Assembly: GCA_027483285.1 (NCBI GenBank)
Contig: JAIXUZ010000195.1
Location: 1 to 5,681, forward strand
Source of the DNA: Bacteroidota bacterium
Lineage (GTDB): Bacteria > Bacteroidota > Bacteroidia > CAMBQF01
Length of the DNA stretch: 5,681 nucleotides
Direction: 5' to 3'
Shown here piece after piece: positions 4,622 to 5,681 of this stretch. Below the pieces are notes generated by a model. That model was not told the origin of the DNA, searched no databases, and saw only the letters and a program-made list of their open reading frames with translations. The translations under genes were made by a program, and so were the position numbers. Every line of letters starts with the position of its first letter. The stretch's first letter is position 1.

Positions 4622-5681
4622 ATGAAAATAGTGCTTTTATTTATGATCTTCAGTTTGCTAACAACGGGTGGCGCATTTGCGCAAACCGATACTGTGCCCA
4701 AGGTTGAAGATGATGTACTGTCGTTAGAAGACCTAATGAAGGTTAAAATTACAGTTGCATCAAGAAACGAGCAAACCCTGCGCGAAACACCAGCGGTGGT
4801 TACCATTATTACAGGCGAAGAGATTAGAAACTCAGGCGCCCGTGATTTGATAGACGTGCTTAGGCTGGTACCAGGCTTTGACTTTGGCCACGATGTGGAA
4901 GGAGTTGTAGGCATAGGTATACGTGGCATTTGGGCGCAAGAAGCCAAAGTGCTGTTGCAAATTGATGGAATGGATATGATGGAAACATCCTATGGGTCGT
5001 TGCAGCTATCGGGCCATTACCCTATAACTAATATTGAGCGTATAGAAATTATCCGTGGACCAGGCTCTGTAATTTACGGTGGTAATGCATCGTTGGCCGT
5101 AATTAATATCATTACCCGCGATGGTAAAAAGACAAACGGTATAGGTACCAATATAACCTATGGTCAAATGGGTAAAGCACTTGGCAGGCGCAGCGTATCC
5201 ATTAGTGGAGGCAAAGAGTTTACCAACGGCATTAATTTTAAAATTAATGCTATGATTGGGCAGGTAAACCAAAGCGACAGGATATTTAATAGTCCTACCC
5301 TTGGGTTGGTAAACTATGCAGATAGTTCTAAAATATCTCCAAGCCATATCAATACAAGCCTTAAATATAAAGGGCTGGAGGTTAATTATATTTTTGACAG
5401 CTATCAATTGCAATCTACGCTTATTAATAACAACTATCTTTTCCGCTCACACATGGCTAATGTAAAGTATACATATAAGCTAAGCGATAAATTTAGCCTC
5501 ATACCCCGTATAGCTTTTAAACAACAGTTGCCATGGTTTTTAACCAATACAAAAGATACTGCAACTTATAATACCAATATCTCCACATCAAGGTATACCG
5601 GGGCGTTGCAGCTAAACTATAAGCCGTTGGATAAATTGGAGTTAACCGCAGGCGCTGAATTTTTTGCTGACCATGCCAAGG
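4622..5681 (+). CDS. TonB-dependent receptor, N-terminal part (cut by window end)
   Basis: Open from the ATG at 4622 to the last base, giving 353 residues; the rest lies outside the window. A signal peptide ends at AFA|Q (18-21). A short acidic linker with LSLEDLMKVKITVASR (33-48) leads into the plug domain, about residues 48-166: TPAVVTIITGEEIRNSGARDL, LRLVPGF, GIRG, VLLQIDGMDM, and the plug-end signature ERIEIIRGPGSVIYGGNASLAVINIIT (139-165). Beta-barrel strands with alternating polar and aromatic residues follow from about 175. There is no carboxypeptidase-regulatory domain, so it is not a SusC-type receptor but resembles the vitamin/siderophore/colicin-receptor group, and its NASLAVINIIT plug end looks like the version found beside YfiR proteins. 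It is an outer-membrane importer energised by TonB; the ligand is unknown. No Shine-Dalgarno sequence is visible, and it is probably cotranscribed with the YfiR-like gene. Confidence 0.93.
   Translation, partial: MKIVLLFMIFSLLTTGGAFAQTDTVPKVEDDVLSLEDLMKVKITVASRNEQTLRETPAVVTIITGEEIRNSGARDLIDVLRLVPGFDFGHDVEGVVGIGIRGIWAQEAKVLLQIDGMDMMETSYGSLQLSGHYPITNIERIEIIRGPGSVIYGGNASLAVINIITRDGKKTNGIGTNITYGQMGKALGRRSVSISGGKEFTNGINFKINAMIGQVNQSDRIFNSPTLGLVNYADSSKISPSHINTSLKYKGLEVNYIFDSYQLQSTLINNNYLFRSHMANVKYTYKLSDKFSLIPRIAFKQQLPWFLTNTKDTATYNTNISTSRYTGALQLNYKPLDKLELTAGAEFFADHAK

Noticed and set aside
4171..4947. Long minus-strand open frame of 258 codons across the YfiR-like gene and the receptor start
   Set aside because: It is antisense to two well-supported genes and spans the gap between them; its Ser/Thr-rich composition is typical of a reverse-frame shadow.

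Overview
The window reads as ordinary chromosomal DNA of a Bacteroidota bacterium, most likely a Sphingobacteriaceae-type organism (for example the Mucilaginibacter/Pedobacter group). The phylum call rests on three things: AT-rich sequence with almost no Shine-Dalgarno signals, core promoters of the TAnnTTTG type seen only in this phylum, and the gene content (stand-alone carboxypeptidase-regulatory-like domain protein, TonB-dependent receptor, GAPDH with the HDSPHKDLRRARAAA stretch). The family-level guess is an impression, not a measurement.

Layout. A tandem-domain universal stress protein gene lies on the minus strand (53-874) with a clear promoter in the 87-bp divergent gap. The rest runs on the plus strand: a secreted or lipid-anchored protein with a carboxypeptidase-regulatory-like domain (962-1798); 12 bp later a seven-helix membrane protein resembling DUF2306 (1811-2461); a 122-bp spacer with a three-tier inverted repeat and a TAAATTTG promoter; the glycolytic GAPDH gene (2584-3582); a previously easy-to-miss 56-codon two-helix membrane protein gene that overlaps the GAPDH stop codon as TAATG (3582-3752); a strong bidirectional hairpin terminator (3787-3822); a ~215-bp leader region with short direct and inverted repeats; a YfiR-family (DUF4154) periplasmic protein (4037-4600); and, 21 bp downstream, the first 353 codons of a TonB-dependent receptor (4622 to beyond the window end).

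How they fit together. GAPDH plus the small membrane protein form a self-contained bicistronic unit closed by a terminator. The YfiR-like protein and the receptor form a second operon that continues past the window. In other phyla YfiR-type proteins are periplasmic regulators of an inner-membrane signalling enzyme, so the next gene downstream may be a sensor kinase or cyclase, but that is inference. No RNA genes, CRISPR arrays, insertion sequences or phage genes were seen. I found no compelling new defence or mobile system. The most worthwhile leads are the GAPDH-coupled micro-gene, the cysteine-free YfiR/receptor pair, and the nested inverted repeat before gap.
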